From positions 1 to 21,219 of the IMG/VR virus record IMGVR_UViG_3300037247_000722: DNA of 21,219 nucleotides. One strand, given 5' to 3'. Shown piece by piece: positions 13,226 through 19,692 of the stretch. The DNA comes from a virus. The notes under the pieces were generated by a model, which did no database searches, was not told the DNA's origin, and saw nothing but the letters and a program-made list of their open reading frames with translations. Both the position numbers and the translations under genes were made by a program. How positions within the stretch are numbered: position 1 is the first letter of the stretch; each line of letters opens with the position of its first letter.

Positions 13226-13567
13226 TTAATTTTTACTTATGTTCATCAAGAAGCCGAAGCCCTCGTTAAACATTACGTATTTCATTTTAGTTCCTGCGAA
13301 TTTTCCATGGTCTGAATCATATACTTCTTCACCTTGTTCGATTGAGAATTCTTCTGTATCATAACCAGAACTCTTCAAGAAGATAGAAAGCTTGTCGATT
13401 TGTTCATTTGTGAAACCGTTTTCGTAATCTCTTGGTCTTACATTAAAACCACCAAAAGCATAATCTTGGTTATTTCTGCTTACCGAGGCGAATGAATATC
13501 TCTTTTTAATCTCGGATTTTATCTTATTGTATTCTTCTTTTGTCGTTTGTTTTATTGTTGTCTCCAT
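13226..13567 (-). CDS. hypothetical protein (113 aa), first gene of operon with RHH regulator
   Basis: It starts at ATG 13567 with a TATA box 25.5 bases above. The sequence begins METTIKQTTKEEYNKIKSEI and has a beta-rich middle (YAFGGFNVRPRDYENGFTNEQ) and end (KMKYVMFNEGFGFLMNISKN). No Cys, no membrane segment and no known motif are visible. The operon continues with an unknown protein, the ribbon-helix-helix protein and a zinc protein, which suggests a regulatory or early function rather than a virion role. I cannot name the family. Confidence 0.6.
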   Translation of the reverse strand: METTIKQTTKEEYNKIKSEIKKRYSFASVSRNNQDYAFGGFNVRPRDYENGFTNEQIDKLSIFLKSSGYDTEEFSIEQGEEVYDSDHGKFAGTKMKYVMFNEGFGFLMNISKN

Positions 13568-13596
13568 GTAAAGTATAAGAGTTTATACTTTATAAA
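13564..13596 (-). promoter_or_regulatory. extended promoter, twin of 12112-12144
   Basis: TTTATAAA at 13589-13596 is 25.5 bases above ATG 13567. The full 33-base element matches the promoter at 12112-12144 at 31 of 33 positions, and the two mismatches lie between the TATA box and the ATG. Confidence 0.75.
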
Positions 13597-13620
13597 CCTT
13601 TCTATAAGATTATTAACTTT

Positions 13621-13986
13621 CTATAAGCCACGATTATACAACCTATTTTTATGTTTACTCATAAATTTATGACGCCAACCTATCTTATCAATACAAGAAA
13701 AGCATACGTCTATATTTACGTTGAAACAAGTACCAGATATTGGTTTAAGTGTAATGTCATCTAGTTTTAGAAATAGTTTTGGATTAGCTGGTGAACTACT
13801 AATTAATCTAAAGTTTGAATCTCTTGTTTTAATTTCATTAATTTTTTGGAAGGTTGATCCGTTTAGGTTATAAGTTTGAGGATATAATCTTTCGGCGTCT
13901 CGTCCACAAAGAAGACATCTAAAAAATCCTTGTTTAACTTTAATTTCTCTTTTTCCTTCTAGTAATTTATTTTGATTTACTTCCAT
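13621..13986 (-). CDS. small zinc-binding hypothetical protein (121 aa)
   Basis: The CLLC pair at residues 24-27 (RCLLCGRDAERLYPQ) and the second pair in VCFSCIDKIGWRHKFMSKH look like one zinc-binding site closing around a beta-rich middle. The ATG at 13986 follows an in-frame TAA closely, so the start is not further upstream. It has neither a TATA box at leaderless distance nor a ribosome binding site. The nearest promoter is at 14104-14111, which would leave a leader of about 96 bases. This is different from all other first genes in the window. The family is unknown; nucleic-acid binding is possible. Confidence 0.6.
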   Translation of the reverse strand: MEVNQNKLLEGKREIKVKQGFFRCLLCGRDAERLYPQTYNLNGSTFQKINEIKTRDSNFRLISSSPANPKLFLKLDDITLKPISGTCFNVNIDVCFSCIDKIGWRHKFMSKHKNRLYNRGL

Positions 13987-14103
13987 GAGTAATTAAAAAT
14001 GTCAAAGAGTTGCACTCTGAAACAAAGGAGACTAAAGGCGAATGAGATATAAAAAAATCGTTACCCACTCCTTTTCATTTTCATTAAATAGACAGCTTTG
14101 AAC
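13987..14103 (-). other. structured leader or small RNA upstream of gene at 13986
   Basis: The segment starts at the predicted start site of the promoter at 14104-14111. On the minus strand it contains an ATG at 14084 that opens a 7-residue frame (MKMKRSG, 14061-14084), a 7-base inverted repeat (AAAGGAG at 14074-14068, CTCCTTT at 14030-14024), a T7 run at 14057-14051, and a hairpin AGAGT-GCA-ACTCT (14018-14006) shortly before the coding start. It could be a leader that controls translation, a small RNA ending at the T7 run, or a decayed gene. Confidence 0.45.
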
Positions 14104-14111
14104 TTTATAAA
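14104..14111 (-). promoter_or_regulatory. TATA box, overlapping stop of YkgJ-like gene
   Basis: TTTATAAA is centred 23.5 bases above ATG 14084 and contains the TAA stop (14105-14107) of the gene before it. It does not sit at leaderless distance from any long reading frame. Confidence 0.6.
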
Positions 14112-14644
14112 TATTCCTTAAAATTAAGAATCATTTCTCTTATTGTTTTATCTCTTAGAATATCTATCTCTTGGATTATTTCATATTTAAAAGTACAAAC
14201 ATCTATTACTTCGTGATATACTCCATCTGATAAACTTGGAAACTGTTCACAGGCTCTTGGGAATCCCTTTAAGACTCCATCTCCACCGTTTGAATAATCT
14301 ATTTCTTTTTCTGAATTGTCCCATTTTTTACAAGTTCCATTTTTATCGAGAAACTTACAAGTTTTTTTGCAAAGTATATTTTCTCTTTTTTTGCTTATTT
14401 CACCAAAGCCTTCCCAATACTCATGAGGATAAGGAAGACTGCAAAACTTACAACAAGCATTTTTACATTTTTTATAATCACATTTACCAACTCTTTTAAC
14501 GATTAGAAGTTTATCTTTTGTACTTACTAAATAAACATATCCTTCTAAATCTAGTTTTCTTATGTAATCAGAATCTTTTATTATATTAAGTGTTACGTAT
14601 TTTGTTTCTGGTTCAGTATCAATCTCTTTTACTTTTTCTTTCAT
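14105..14644 (-). CDS. YkgJ-like Cys-cluster metal-binding protein
   Basis: I start the gene at ATG 14644 (179 residues), because it lies 25.5 bases below a TATA box; the in-frame ATG 15 bases upstream (14659) would begin too near the box. Ten cysteines occur: 55, 60, 64, 65 and 68 in KCDYKKCKNACCKFC; 92, 96 and 105 in LCKKTCKFL and GTCKKW; 132 in RACEQFP; and 150. The pattern C-x4-C-x3-CC-x2-C and C-x3-C-x-F-L-x(4)-G-x-C fits the UPF0153/YkgJ family, which binds metal and whose function is poorly known. A long N-terminal part (1-50) is beta-rich and unassigned. It is a single-gene transcription unit, by its own promoter. Confidence 0.65.
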   Translation of the reverse strand: MKEKVKEIDTEPETKYVTLNIIKDSDYIRKLDLEGYVYLVSTKDKLLIVKRVGKCDYKKCKNACCKFCSLPYPHEYWEGFGEISKKRENILCKKTCKFLDKNGTCKKWDNSEKEIDYSNGGDGVLKGFPRACEQFPSLSDGVYHEVIDVCTFKYEIIQEIDILRDKTIREMILNFKEYL

Positions 14645-14665
14645 ATAAAAGATAAACACTTTGAC

Positions 14666-14673
14666 TTTATAAA
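14666..14673 (-). promoter_or_regulatory. TATA box for YkgJ-like gene
   Basis: TTTATAAA, 25.5 bases above ATG 14644, directly next to the stop codon (14674-14676) of the gene before it. Its position decides the start of the gene. Confidence 0.75.
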
Positions 14674-15030
14674 CTATTCCAAATCATCGTATAAAATAAT
14701 CAATTCTTTTAAAGCAAGTTCTCCGTTCATGTTTCCTTCAGAATTTAACTCTATTAATATTTCATCTGTTACATAAAAATAATCATGTTCTTTTACTTCT
14801 CCTGTTAATGTTTCGTCTCTGTATCTTCTTGATGTTATGTCATTTCTTGGGTAATAAGTTCCAGATTCTTTGACTGAGATAATTTCTTCGCCTAGGCTTG
14901 AGATAATTGAAATGTCTATCCCTGTTTCTAGTTCTACTTTAATTGTTAATATTTTACCGTTTACTTTAGAACTAAACTTACGTTCAAATTCTTCTATAGT
15001 TTGGTCTTGTAATATTATTTTATGTATCAT
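14674..15030 (-). CDS. hypothetical beta-rich protein (118 aa)
   Basis: The gene starts at ATG 15030. The product has an N-terminal helix (QTIEEFERKFSS) and then alternating strands (NGKILTIKVELETGIDISIIS, SVKESGTYYPRND, DYFYVTDEILIELNSEG, LALKELIILYDDLE). It has no Cys and no hydrophobic membrane segment. The pattern 'ESGTYYPRND' followed by a beta sandwich suggests a compact soluble domain, but I cannot name a family. A weak TATA box is present at leaderless distance, inside the end of the AbrB-like gene. Confidence 0.6.
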   Translation of the reverse strand: MIHKIILQDQTIEEFERKFSSKVNGKILTIKVELETGIDISIISSLGEEIISVKESGTYYPRNDITSRRYRDETLTGEVKEHDYFYVTDEILIELNSEGNMNGELALKELIILYDDLE

Positions 15031-15035
15031 ACAAA

Positions 15036-15227
15036 TTAAAGGGATTTGGACTTTTTAGATTTTTTGATTAAGAAAGGTTTAATTTTTTTCTCAACAAATA
15101 CACTATTTTCTTCAAGTGAATAAATTAATACTTCTCCACCAACTTCTAAGTCTAAATCTTTCATGTCTGTTTGCTCTAACTTTACGTAGAAAGATGTTCC
15201 TATTTTTCTAATTTTTCTTTTTCTCAT
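15036..15227 (-). CDS. AbrB/SpoVT-like DNA-binding protein
   Basis: The protein has 63 residues. Residues 5-45 follow the swapped-hairpin pattern: IRKIGTSFYVKLEQTDMKDL, then DLEVGGEVLIYSLEE and VFVEKK. In AbrB-type proteins a dimer of these strands binds DNA as a transition-state or antitoxin-like regulator. The basic end (KKSKKSKSL) may add DNA contact. The start ATG 15227 has a GAGGAT site and overlaps the previous stop as ATGA. It closes an operon of six small genes that starts at 16033, several with zinc-binding proteins. A regulatory role for viral genes is likely, an antitoxin role possible. Confidence 0.75.
   Translation of the reverse strand: MRKRKIRKIGTSFYVKLEQTDMKDLDLEVGGEVLIYSLEENSVFVEKKIKPFLIKKSKKSKSL
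15052..15059 (-). promoter_or_regulatory. weak TATA-like box within end of AbrB-like gene
   Basis: The minus strand reads TCTAAAAAG, centred 25.5 bases above ATG 15030. It overlaps the last codons (KKSKSL) of the preceding gene. The sequence is a poor match; spacing is the main support. Confidence 0.4.
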
Positions 15228-15529
15228 TTTAAATCCTCTTCATTGATGTTTAAGAAGTACATTAAAAATTCAGGTATGCACTCTTTAGAACCGTCAATGT
15301 CTAAAAGTCTTATTTGTTTTATATGTTTTATTAACTCTTTTTTCAAATCAATAGTATATACAAAACTTTCTTTCCATTCTGGTGCTATCATATCCTTTAA
15401 TGTTTTTAATTCATTTTGTTGTTTATGCTTTGTTGAGTTTTTTACTAGAAAATCCATAGTACCAAATATCTGTTCCTTGAATGATTTATCTGGACTGAAT
15501 AAATTATCTATTTCTTGCTTTATTTCCAT
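15224..15529 (-). CDS. hypothetical helical protein (101 aa) preceding AbrB-like gene
   Basis: It starts at ATG 15529, with a GAGGG site in the end of the previous gene, which it overlaps by 10 bases, and is coupled to the AbrB-like gene by ATGA. The sequence is helix-rich with hydrophobic heptads (EQIFGTMDFLVKN, LKKELIKHIKQIRLLDI, PEFLMYFLNI). No catalytic residues stand out. A toxin-like partner of the AbrB-like protein was considered, but no toxin family is recognisable and the order is opposite to the usual antitoxin-first order, so I call it unknown. Confidence 0.6.
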   Translation of the reverse strand: MEIKQEIDNLFSPDKSFKEQIFGTMDFLVKNSTKHKQQNELKTLKDMIAPEWKESFVYTIDLKKELIKHIKQIRLLDIDGSKECIPEFLMYFLNINEEDLK

Positions 15530-15648
15530 TTGAAACCCTCATAACATTTTTTACAATAGATTTTTGTTTTATCTTTCTCTATTACTTCTATGAAATTTTC
15601 TTTATCCTTTATTTCTTGTTTGCATTCTTTGCAGTTTATTTTTCCCAT
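15520..15648 (-). CDS. zinc-ribbon mini-protein (42 aa)
   Basis: The gene runs from ATG 15648, sharing one base with the previous stop (TAATG), to TAA 15520. The product has two CxxC knuckles (NCKEC at residues 5-9 and YCKKC at 31-35) around a short beta hairpin (NFIEVIEKDKTKI), which is a complete minimal zinc ribbon. Such proteins bind nucleic acid, polymerase or another protein. It lies in an operon of six small genes and overlaps the next by 10 bases. Confidence 0.7.
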   Translation of the reverse strand: MGKINCKECKQEIKDKENFIEVIEKDKTKIYCKKCYEGFKWK

Positions 15649-15785
15649 TATGAATTTGTTTGACTATTTAATATTATACAATCTGGATTATGAATTATGT
15701 ATTCAAACTTACCATCTAGCGTAATGCCTTTTTTAGTACTACCACATTTATCGCACTTATTTAGGTTATATTCTTTTATCTCCAT
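15648..15785 (-). CDS. zinc-binding mini-protein (45 aa)
   Basis: The gene runs from ATG 15785, immediately after the previous stop, to TAA 15648. Ligands are visible as CDKC (residues 11-14) and H-N-P-D-C (32-36), with a beta strand (GKFEYIIHN) between. This would be a C2HC site, near the layout of small HNH-free treble clefts. An AAGGA site precedes the start. The function is unknown. With the next gene it forms a tandem pair of minimal zinc proteins. Confidence 0.65.
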   Translation of the reverse strand: MEIKEYNLNKCDKCGSTKKGITLDGKFEYIIHNPDCIILNSQTNS

Positions 15786-15890
15786 TTAATTATTCCTTAT
15801 TTTATATCCATATTTTTTTAGTTTTTCTTCGCAATCTGAATCAAGTAAAGGCTTCCATTTCTTGTGTAATTTGCTGAAATATTCTTTCAT
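15786..15890 (-). CDS. short basic hypothetical protein (34 aa)
   Basis: The gene runs from ATG 15890 (TAATG overlap with the previous stop) to TAA 15786 and abuts the next ATG. The product MKEYFSKLHKKWKPLLDSDC followed by EEKLKKYGYKI is basic, aromatic and probably helical. There is no known family. The only support is the tight fit between two genes in the same operon and the coupled start. Confidence 0.5.
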   Translation of the reverse strand: MKEYFSKLHKKWKPLLDSDCEEKLKKYGYKIRNN

Positions 15891-16033
15891 TAAGCTGTGA
15901 AACCAGGTACTTCGACATCTTCAAAGCATGAATCATCCTTAGCGAATTTAGATAGGTGAGCTGGTAGCTCTCCAGTTTTCTCGAATTCATTTCTAAATTC
16001 GTTTACTTTGTTTGTGTTGTTTGTTGTTTCCAT
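15890..16033 (-). CDS. short acidic protein (47 aa), first gene of zinc-protein operon
   Basis: The gene starts at ATG 16033, 25.5 bases below a TATA box, and ends at TAA 15890, which overlaps the next start. The product is METTNNTNKVNEFRNEFEKT, then a LPAHLSKFAKDD helix and the acidic end CFEDVEVPGFTA. No family is recognised. It heads the operon 16033-15036, which includes two zinc mini-proteins and an AbrB-like regulator. Confidence 0.6.
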   Translation of the reverse strand: METTNNTNKVNEFRNEFEKTGELPAHLSKFAKDDSCFEDVEVPGFTA

Positions 16034-16054
16034 AGTTATATAAGGAATAAAGAC

Positions 16055-16062
16055 TATATAAA
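16055..16062 (-). promoter_or_regulatory. TATA box for zinc-protein operon
   Basis: The minus strand reads TTTATATAG, centred 25.5 bases above ATG 16033. A second TATA-like sequence at 16072-16079 has no ATG at the expected distance. Confidence 0.7.
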
Positions 16063-16099
16063 TGTATCGGTTTTATAAAGGTATGATAAAGGTGGGTTA

Positions 16100-18157
16100 T
16101 TATGCTAATTTAACAAAGCTGTGCCTTTGATTAAAATGAGAAAACCAATCTCTGTCTGGTTTAAATCCATGCTTGATTGACATCTTTCTAACTAAAGTTT
16201 TAAGTGCTTCTAATTTTAAGCCCTTAGTAGATTTTTTCTTTATTTCTTTTGATACACCCGCAGTTCTTGAATCTGAAGGTCCGAGCCATTTGAAAAGAAA
16301 GTTTTCAGAACCTTCAGCTTTAGTAAAATTAAACTCACGAATATTATTCTTAAGTACAGCGTTTTCAGTTCTAGCAATTAAATCAGCTTGTCCTTTTTTG
16401 ACTCCTAATCCTTGGATCTCTTTTGATATGACTGTGATAGATTTTTTAGAACTCATTCCATCTAGGATTATGTTATTGATTTTATTAGACATTGCTCTAG
16501 TTTGGTTTTCGTAAACTTTGTCAAATATATCTTTAGCGATTAAAGATAGTAAAGCTGGATCTAGTTCTTTCTTTACGTCAAAGACTACACCTTGTTTCAT
16601 TATCTCCTGTTTGCTTATTTCTGAATATTTTTTTACCTTATTTAATATTTTATTAAGATTTCTTCCGTCTGCTAAATCTAGTATCTTGTTTGTAAAAGGT
16701 ACAAACGGTTCGTTTATTAGTTCAGGGTTTGTTGCTACTTCAGAGAAACTAAACTCTTTTAGTTTTTCGTCCCATGTTACTTCGAATCCCATTGAACTCA
16801 TTTTAGTTGCGTTGTCAATTAGTACTCCTACTTTACTGGCTTCTTCCATTTCATCGTCTTCTTCGGGTTCTCTTAATTTAAATGCCCAATCGTTTATTCC
16901 CCAGTTTTTAGTAATCCAAGGAAATACTTTATCGTTATACATTTCTTGTGCGTCATCTACTGCTATGTTTGTTACGTCAACTTGAAAAGTTTCGTTATTT
17001 AATCCGCCTGAAGTTTGCACATCTCCTTGGAATATTGGCATTATTCCCCACATACTTGCTATAGCCCTACGATCCTCATTTCTAAATTCTATTAATTGCA
17101 TTTCTTGTGGGCTCTTTAGAAAATCTATAAACTGAACTGGATTTTTTCCGTCTTTGTTTTCGATCAGAAGGGGATGAATTCCATGTGGATTCTTAGCGGA
17201 CTCTTCCATTAAGTTTTCCCATGACTTTTTAGCACTTGCAAAGTTAGTAGTACCGACTGTAAGTAATGCTCTAGGCGGTCTTCCTTTTGTATAATTAAGT
17301 AAAAAGTATCTATCTTGACCTAGTAAGGTTACTATTTTCATCCAACACGCATGAATATTTGAGTACCCATATAAAAGACTTGGATTCCATCTAGATTGGT
17401 GAATTACTTCGCCTTCTATGTAATAAATATATTTAGATAGACTGTCATTCATTGAATTTGCTCCGTAGTCTTTTCCTAGTTCTCCTCGATAATGAGTAGG
17501 TACTAATTTTATTCCTTCGCTGTTTTGGAATCCTTTTGACTTAGCTTCGGTTTCTGTTATTATTTGGTATCTATCTGTTGGGTCTACGTAAACTTTTTCG
17601 CCACTATCATTATATCCTTTTCTGCCTTCGGAGTCTGCTATTATTCTCATGTAAGCAGGATGTGCAGAAAATATTTCTTTAGGAGTAGATCCTATTATTT
17701 CTCCGTTCATAAAAGAATAAGATTTAGCCATTACTAAATAAGAATCGTCTGTTACGTCTATGTTTTGTTCAAACATTTTTAACATATCTTTAAGAGTTTG
17801 GTCATTTTCATTTATTCGATGAAGCATTTTGTCCATTATATCTGATTCTTGTTCACTTGGGTTTTCTACAAGTGGAACTTTTTCTATACCTCGTCTGAAT
17901 ATTTTTCTAATTAATGCGTTTATTATTGTTCTAAGTATGTCTGACTCGTTGAATAATCTGTCTAGTCTATGATAGTCATGATACCCGTCATAATAAACAG
18001 GAATTTTAACTCCATCAAAATCTGAAGGGTGTCTATATTGTTCTGCGTCTGGTCTCATCATTTGATAATCTTTAAGTGCTTTTCTAATATTAGTTACTTC
18101 TGTTTTCATATCTGAGAAAGCTGAACCTTTTTTTATTTCATATCCTAATATAGCCAT
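16100..18157 (-). CDS. portal protein fused to MuF-like minor head domain
   Basis: The protein has 685 residues. Residues 1-470 follow the SPP1/HK97-type portal: YRHPSDFDGVKIPVYYDGYH, the wing region, then the clip and stem pattern RNEDRRAIASMWGIMPIFQG and TSGGLNNETFQVDVTNIAVD, near residue 372. Residues from about 530 form a MuF-like minor capsid domain (VYENQTRAMSNKINNIIL, KKGQADLIARTENAVL, LFKWLGPSDSRTAGV, SHFNQRH). Portals form the 12-fold DNA entry ring, and MuF proteins lie inside the head and are often ejected with DNA. A fusion of both is known in some archaeal and bacterial viruses. The start ATG 18157 is leaderless; the end of the HNH gene lies in the promoter region. The stop is TAA 16100. 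Confidence 0.85.
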   Translation of the reverse strand: MAILGYEIKKGSAFSDMKTEVTNIRKALKDYQMMRPDAEQYRHPSDFDGVKIPVYYDGYHDYHRLDRLFNESDILRTIINALIRKIFRRGIEKVPLVENPSEQESDIMDKMLHRINENDQTLKDMLKMFEQNIDVTDDSYLVMAKSYSFMNGEIIGSTPKEIFSAHPAYMRIIADSEGRKGYNDSGEKVYVDPTDRYQIITETEAKSKGFQNSEGIKLVPTHYRGELGKDYGANSMNDSLSKYIYYIEGEVIHQSRWNPSLLYGYSNIHACWMKIVTLLGQDRYFLLNYTKGRPPRALLTVGTTNFASAKKSWENLMEESAKNPHGIHPLLIENKDGKNPVQFIDFLKSPQEMQLIEFRNEDRRAIASMWGIMPIFQGDVQTSGGLNNETFQVDVTNIAVDDAQEMYNDKVFPWITKNWGINDWAFKLREPEEDDEMEEASKVGVLIDNATKMSSMGFEVTWDEKLKEFSFSEVATNPELINEPFVPFTNKILDLADGRNLNKILNKVKKYSEISKQEIMKQGVVFDVKKELDPALLSLIAKDIFDKVYENQTRAMSNKINNIILDGMSSKKSITVISKEIQGLGVKKGQADLIARTENAVLKNNIREFNFTKAEGSENFLFKWLGPSDSRTAGVSKEIKKKSTKGLKLEALKTLVRKMSIKHGFKPDRDWFSHFNQRHSFVKLA

Positions 18158-18163
18158 AGTTAA

Positions 18164-18490
18164 TTAAGTAGTTTGTATTTTATTAAACTTTGCTTTTCTG
18201 TACTTTTCATATACCCTCTTAACTTTCTTGTAAAAATATTTATGATGAAGTTGAGTATGATGTTTTTCACAAATAATTTCTAAATTAGATTTATTATTGT
18301 TTTCTTTAATTGATTGAGGTATGTCGTGATGGACTGTTAAATTTTTGTTATTTATTTTGTTATTTATTAATTTGCAGATAATACAAAATTGTCTTCTTTT
18401 TGGAATATATCCGTATCTATTTGTGACTTTTCTTTTTGGAAATTTTATCACTCTTTTTTTTACTTTTCTTGGGTTTCCTTTTTTATTCAT
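18164..18490 (-). CDS. small HNH endonuclease between terminase and portal genes
   Basis: The protein has 108 residues with a very basic N-terminus. A zinc-coordinating pair (FCIICK, Cys36 and Cys39) and the HNH core (LTVHHDIPQSIKENN, with His54-His55; then NLEIICEKHHTQLHH) are complete. Start ATG 18490 overlaps the terminase stop as ATGA. Small HNH proteins next to terminase are common in tailed viruses with cohesive ends, where they nick DNA during packaging (as gp74 of HK97); a free homing function is the alternative. The position between large terminase and portal favours the packaging role or a selfish insertion. The sequence does not decide. Confidence 0.85.
   Translation of the reverse strand: MNKKGNPRKVKKRVIKFPKRKVTNRYGYIPKRRQFCIICKLINNKINNKNLTVHHDIPQSIKENNNKSNLEIICEKHHTQLHHKYFYKKVKRVYEKYRKAKFNKIQTT
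18178..18185 (-). promoter_or_regulatory. TATA-like box for portal gene
   Basis: The minus strand reads TTTAATAAAATAC, centred 24.5 bases above ATG 18157. It lies inside the last codons of the HNH gene. Confidence 0.5.
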
Positions 18491-19692
18491 ATGTTTTCTC
18501 CAAATAATGCACTTGCGTCTAGTATTCCTGATTTACCTTGACCTTCAGATAATGTAGAAAGCCCATAGCGAATTGCGTCCATGCCGTGATCATTTAATTC
18601 AACAGGAGAATCAAGTACGTGTTCGTCTTTGTCTACTTTCCATTTGTATGATCTGAATTCTTTTATTAATTCTAGAGATCTTTCTGTTACATAGACTTTA
18701 TGATTTTTGACGAAATTAATACCTCTTAATACTGAGTCTTTACCTTTTCTTGCACCACGACAATTATAACCTGATCTGCTTATGTCTTCTATTATTTCAG
18801 GTCTGGCACAGTCTCCGAATATTTCATCGTCATAATTAAGTAGTCCATCTTCTTTTAATTTATCATGTTCTTTGACTATTTGGTCGCTTGTTAATTGAGG
18901 TTTGTAAAGAAGCAAGTCTATGTAAATTCCTTCTTTATGATATTTTATTCTAAGTATAACAGTTGGATTATTAAATCCATAGTCTTCTCCGAAGAATTCT
19001 TGACCTTCTATGTCTTCCCATTTTTTATTAATAATCTCCCAGTTAGAATAGATAGTAGCTTGAGCAACTCCCTTTAAACCTAGTCCGTAAATTCTCCAGT
19101 AATTTGGATCTGTTTCTTTGTATTTCTTGATCTGCTTAATAATTCTATCTGGTAAAAATGGGTTGTCTCTAAATGTTGTAATGAAGAACGCTGTATCTTT
19201 ATCTGTTAGAATATGGTCATAAATCCAATGGAACTCGTCTGAAGGATTGTAATCTCCTATCGTTAACTCCTTAGTTCTTTGGTTTAACTGCTTATACGCT
19301 TTATATTTAAATCCGTTTATTTCATTACAAAATAATATATCTCTACCTGGACCTCTTACTTTTTGGTCGTCATCTGCTCCAAAGAATCTAAAAATATTAG
19401 ATCCTATTCTATAAATTGATTCAGACTTATTGTGCTTTTCTACATCGTATTTATCCATTTTCTCTAATATTTGAAAGAAATCAAACATAGCACTGGCTCT
19501 TAAGCTTGTCATAGTTTCTCGAACTATGTCTATTACTTTGTTGTCCCACTCTGTTAAAGCTTTGACAATTAACCACATTAAAATATTGTAACTTTTGCCC
19601 GATCGTGTGCCGCCTTGCTCGATTATTGTAGGACTTCCTGCTTTGTATGCTTCTTCCATGTGGTCATACACTACAGTAGACTGAATTTTCAT
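18487..19692 (-). CDS. terL: terminase large subunit
   Basis: The protein has 401 residues. The ATPase has Walker A at 27-34 (GGTRSGKS), Walker B at 117-124 (RDILFCNE, with Asn-Glu instead of Asp-Glu), and the TTFRDNPFL coupling segment at 172-180. The nuclease has the acidic residues of the RNase H fold: Asp237 (GEDYGFNNPT), Asp294 (GDCARPE) and Asp372 (NDHGMDAIRY). This is the motor that cuts and pumps viral DNA into the procapsid through the portal. The start ATG 19692 overlaps the small-subunit stop as TAATG, and the stop overlaps the HNH start. The layout is of the Terminase_3/PBSX kind. Confidence 0.92.
   Translation of the reverse strand: MKIQSTVVYDHMEEAYKAGSPTIIEQGGTRSGKSYNILMWLIVKALTEWDNKVIDIVRETMTSLRASAMFDFFQILEKMDKYDVEKHNKSESIYRIGSNIFRFFGADDDQKVRGPGRDILFCNEINGFKYKAYKQLNQRTKELTIGDYNPSDEFHWIYDHILTDKDTAFFITTFRDNPFLPDRIIKQIKKYKETDPNYWRIYGLGLKGVAQATIYSNWEIINKKWEDIEGQEFFGEDYGFNNPTVILRIKYHKEGIYIDLLLYKPQLTSDQIVKEHDKLKEDGLLNYDDEIFGDCARPEIIEDISRSGYNCRGARKGKDSVLRGINFVKNHKVYVTERSLELIKEFRSYKWKVDKDEHVLDSPVELNDHGMDAIRYGLSTLSEGQGKSGILDASALFGENI

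Noticed and set aside
14048-14100. Plus-strand 19-residue frame (MRYKKIVTHSF...) with an upstream AAAGGAG
   Set aside because: It is very short, lies on the opposite strand to every other gene and has no promoter. The AAAGGAG is better explained as one arm of the inverted repeat.
14645-14659. Upstream ATG extension of the YkgJ-like gene (MFIFY...)
   Set aside because: The ATG at 14659 is only about 10 bases from the centre of the TATA box; ATG 14644 has the regular 25.5-base spacing.
15036-15529. Toxin-antitoxin pair of the helical protein and the AbrB-like protein
   Set aside because: The 101-residue protein shows no known toxin motif, and the AbrB-like gene comes second in the operon, so the pair is annotated only as an unknown protein and a regulator.
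16072-16079. TATA-like sequence in the gap before the portal stop
   Set aside because: No start codon lies 25 bases below it; the nearest operon already has a box at 16055-16062.
16173-16985. Plus-strand frames opposite the portal-MuF gene
   Set aside because: The portal reading frame is complete and typical, and the antisense frames have no start signals.
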